Shown here: piece after piece, positions 61,796-64,000 of the stretch
Numbering within the stretch: the stretch's first letter is position 1
How the letters are laid out: every line of letters begins with the position of its first letter
Origin: CAYNRE01 sp964399535
GTDB lineage: Bacteria > Planctomycetota > Planctomycetia > Pirellulales > CAYNRE01
DNA: 64,000 nt
Reading direction: 5' to 3'
Assembly (NCBI GenBank): GCA_964399535.1
Contig: CAYNRE010000030.1
Coordinates: forward strand, 62,001 to 126,000
Program-made: the position numbers and the translations under genes
Notes under the pieces: model-generated
Told to the model about the DNA's origin: nothing
Seen by the model: the letters and a program-made list of their open reading frames with translations, nothing else
Database searches by the model: none

Positions 61796-64000
61796 TTAGC
61801 GGCCATGGCCAAAGGGACCGCTGATCATGGCGGGGCCGCCGTGTTGGTATCGCTGCCTGAGCCTGGGCCAGACCGTGCTGCGATACTCCAGAGTCGGCCG
61901 GCCCTCGAGCCGCCCCATCAGAAAGAACTCGGTATTGGTGGGCTCGGTCACGTCGAAGCCGGGCAGCGGCGGAACTTCTTCCGGCTCCATCGGCTGCACC
62001 AATTCGGGAGTGACCAGAATCAGCAGTTCGGCCTCTTTGCGTTCAACCGTTCGCAGACCGAGTGCGCGCCACAGCAGCGGGACATTGCCCGAAATATCGG
62101 CCCGCATCCCATCGCTCAACAAGCCGGCGATGGCCAGGGTTTGTCCCTCGCGCATCTCGACCGTGGTGCTCACGGCCTTGGTATTCAGGCCCGGAATCGA
62201 GCCGCCGCCCGACAAGCTCACCGCGTTGGAGCGATTCAGCTCGCTGAACTCGGGCGAAACCTGCAAGCGAATGCGGTCTTTGTCGAGCACGGTGGGCAGG
62301 AAGAAGATGATCGCGCCAAACGCGCGAAAGTCGGTCGTTACGGCCGAGGCGCCCCCCACGCCCACCACGGTGGGCACGGCGAACTCGCCCCCGGCCACGA
62401 ACCGGGCCGGTCGCCCGCTGAGCGTCACCAGGGTCGGCTCGCTAAGCAGCCGCACCACCCCCTCGCGCTCCAGGTAGTGCACTCCGAAGTTGATCTGGTC
62501 GGCGTCGAAGCTGCCCACCACCGTGGCCGCGCTGCCGCTGGCCACGTTCAGCAGCGACCGCAACACCACGTTGCCGTCTTCAAAGCGCATGTCGAGGTCG
62601 ACGCCGAACCGCCGGGCTTTTTCCCGGTTCAGCTCGGCAATCTTGACCCGCAGGGCTACCTGTTGCACCCCGGGAATCCGCAACATATTGATTACCTGGC
62701 TCGGCGGCAGCATGCGACCGATGCTGGTGCCGGGCCCTACCAGCGGCTCGGCGGCCAGGCCCTCGCTGATGCTGCCGGCAAAACCGAAACCACCGCCGCC
62801 ACCCCAACCTCCTGCACCGCCGCCGCCCCAGCCGCCACCACCGCCGCTGGCCTGGTGGCGCACCACGGTCAGAATCTGCGTGGCTTCTTCCGCGTCTTTC
62901 GCCTGCCCCTTAACAATCAGCTTGTCGCTCACCGGCACGAGCTGCACCTTGCTGTCGGGAAACAGCTCGGAAAGCATCTCCTCGAACAAGTGGTACTGTT
63001 CCTCGCGCCGCTTTTGGGTTTCCACGTCGGGAGTCACCCGAACCAGGTAGGTCACCGGGGCGCGTCCTTCCTCCTCGAACCAGAAAGTAACGTGCGTGGC
63101 GCCTTGCGAGCGGCCGATGACCGACATTTCGCGAGGGGTGAACTGGTTCACATCGCAAATCGCCGGATCGACCACCGCGATGCGGTAGACGTTGGCCGCG
63201 CTGCGCAGCAGTTTCGAGCGGTGCATCATCACGGTCAACTCGGCCGAGTGATCGAGCACCTCGAACGAAAAGTTCGGATCGCGGTCTTCCACGCGCGTCG
63301 GCGGCCCCGGCTGGGCCGGTTCGATTTCAGCGATCGCAAGCGGTGCTCCTGCCGCCGGAGGGCCGATCAACGGCTCGTTGGCCGTGACCAACGTGGCCTG
63401 GGAAGGCCCCTCGGCCGCGGCCGCATAGGCCGCCCGGCGAACCTCGCCGCTTGCCTGCGGCACCGTGGTTGAAATGGGGCTTGCCTGATGGGGCGAGCCC
63501 GCGGCCGGCACCGACCCGGTGACCCCCGCCGCATCGCTGGCGCCTACGCCTGAAATCGAAGCCGCGGTCGGATTCGCCGCTTCCAGAATCGACCCAGCCG
63601 CCAGGGGAATCGCTTCGGCACTGGCCGGCCCGGTGAGCGTCGCGGGTTCCCATTCACCCGTCGCGCCCGCCGGCGATCGGGCCGGTTCGAGCGCAGGGAT
63701 CGGGGTCGCCGCGGTTGGTACCTCCAAGGATTCGGCTCCTGCCGCGTAGGGCGAGGCCGAGGGAACCGCCGCGCCGGAGCTGCGCAGCGTGACTCGCCAG
63801 CCGATGGTGGGCTTGGTCGAAAGCGCCGACCACTGAGCGGGTGGCATCGCGGCGCCTGCCTCTGTCGAGGCGGGCCCGGCTCCGGCGGCCGCCGACGGGT
63901 TTTCCGTGGCTACGCCCGGAGGCGCCGCGTCGGGAAGCTCCATCTCCGCGGCCGGACAAACTTCGACAACCCGCAGCGCGGCGTCGGCTTCGGCCGTCGC
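61796..64000 (-). CDS. Tad-type secretin (RcpA/CpaC), 5' end outside window
   Basis: At least 734 residues are encoded. The frame stays open to the right edge, and the first ATG in view (63943) has no signal peptide, so the true start lies beyond 64000. The visible N-terminus is a long Ala/Pro/Thr-rich, low-complexity region of about 220 residues. The pilus-secretin N-terminal domain has MHRSKLLRSAANVYRIAVVD and QFTPREMSVIGRSQGATHVT. A Gly/Trp-rich stretch (around 62780-62850) separates it from the secretin domain, which includes GVQQVALRVKIAELNREKAR, GVHYLEREGVVRLLSEPTLV and TPELVQPMEPEEVPPLPG. It forms the outer-membrane channel for the pilus. Confidence 0.92.
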   Translation of the reverse strand, partial: ATAEADAALRVVEVCPAAEMELPDAAPPGVATENPSAAAGAGPASTEAGAAMPPAQWSALSTKPTIGWRVTLRSSGAAVPSASPYAAGAESLEVPTAATPIPALEPARSPAGATGEWEPATLTGPASAEAIPLAAGSILEAANPTAASISGVGASDAAGVTGSVPAAGSPHQASPISTTVPQASGEVRRAAYAAAAEGPSQATLVTANEPLIGPPAAGAPLAIAEIEPAQPGPPTRVEDRDPNFSFEVLDHSAELTVMMHRSKLLRSAANVYRIAVVDPAICDVNQFTPREMSVIGRSQGATHVTFWFEEEGRAPVTYLVRVTPDVETQKRREEQYHLFEEMLSELFPDSKVQLVPVSDKLIVKGQAKDAEEATQILTVVRHQASGGGGGWGGGGAGGWGGGGGFGFAGSISEGLAAEPLVGPGTSIGRMLPPSQVINMLRIPGVQQVALRVKIAELNREKARRFGVDLDMRFEDGNVVLRSLLNVASGSAATVVGSFDADQINFGVHYLEREGVVRLLSEPTLVTLSGRPARFVAGGEFAVPTVVGVGGASAVTTDFRAFGAIIFFLPTVLDKDRIRLQVSPEFSELNRSNAVSLSGGGSIPGLNTKAVSTTVEMREGQTLAIAGLLSDGMRADISGNVPLLWRALGLRTVERKEAELLILVTPELVQPMEPEEVPPLPGFDVTEPTNTEFFLMGRLEGRPTLEYRSTVWPRLRQRYQHGGPAMISGPFGHGR

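Noticed and set aside
1..64000. CRISPR arrays, tRNA or rRNA genes, insertion sequences, prophage
   Set aside because: No repeat-spacer array, no T-loop/anticodon-stem pattern, no transposase or integrase and no terminal inverted repeats were noticed by eye. A dedicated scan could still find a single tRNA.

Overview
This is high-GC DNA that reads as a chromosomal segment of a planctomycete, most likely from the Pirellulales. That placement is inferred from gene families, not from a marker gene. The supporting families are DUF1501, DUF1549/DUF1553 and PSCyt1 proteins, Tat-exported Gfo/Idh/MocA oxidoreductases, a DUF6807 (PmoA-like) protein, PEP-CTERM and dockerin-like secreted proteins, an LESLEQRYLL-type N-terminal motif, a flagellin-like protein and a Tad-type secretin. 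I saw no tRNA, rRNA, CRISPR array, insertion sequence, integrase or phage gene. The window looks like ordinary vertically inherited chromosome with several poorly characterised planctomycete families.

Layout. 1-1600: the end of a GH43/32-like glycosidase and a DUF6807 protein, separated by a 16-bp tandem repeat. 1860-2533: a small conserved-looking protein and csrA, which has a near-consensus promoter. 3451-11985: a four-gene exported cassette (DUF1501; PPC-domain protein; DUF1549/DUF1553 protein; cytochrome c/WD40/coiled-coil protein). It converges on a Tat-exported oxidoreductase. 13506-20744: a LysR regulator, gltB and gltD, all on the minus strand. 21271-27342: secreted cyclophilin, DinB-like protein, RsmD-like methyltransferase, groES-groEL with a strong terminator, and a zinc-ribbon protein. 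27857-33009: a RetSat/CrtISO-like oxidoreductase, a beta-lactamase-fold hydrolase and an unknown Tat-exported protein. 33395-36130: a D-xylonate-dehydratase-like YjhG/YagF protein and a VTT/DedA-like membrane protein.

36362-41735: a divergent flagellin-like protein overlapping tail-to-tail with a large unknown secreted or anchored protein, then a cupin and a class I glutamine-amidotransferase homologue without its catalytic cysteine. 42410-44829: an OleA/FabH-type ketosynthase coupled to an MFS transporter. 45148-50725: three secreted proteins (a seven-bladed-propeller dockerin protein and two divergent PEP-CTERM proteins). 50890-56411: an AI-2E-family permease with a large insert, then a flippase-like, GT2 and GT-C-like trio that probably builds or exports a glycolipid or glycan. 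56457-60034: a small secreted protein, membrane thioredoxin, RluA-type pseudouridine synthase and a second Tat-exported oxidoreductase. 60247-64000: the downstream end of a Tad pilus locus (secretin, CpaD/OmpA-like lipoprotein, TPR lipoprotein), which runs off the right edge.

Many long open frames lie antisense to real genes. They follow from the high-GC third positions and were left out. Starts were set by ribosome-binding sites, signal peptides and family conservation. Several are GTG starts placed directly after a good AGGAG. No single region is an obvious new defence or mobile system. The best leads are family-level oddities (a cysteine-less amidotransferase, a headless flagellin, an orphan OleA, the four-gene heme/DUF1501 cassette) and short GC-rich tandem repeats just after stop codons.
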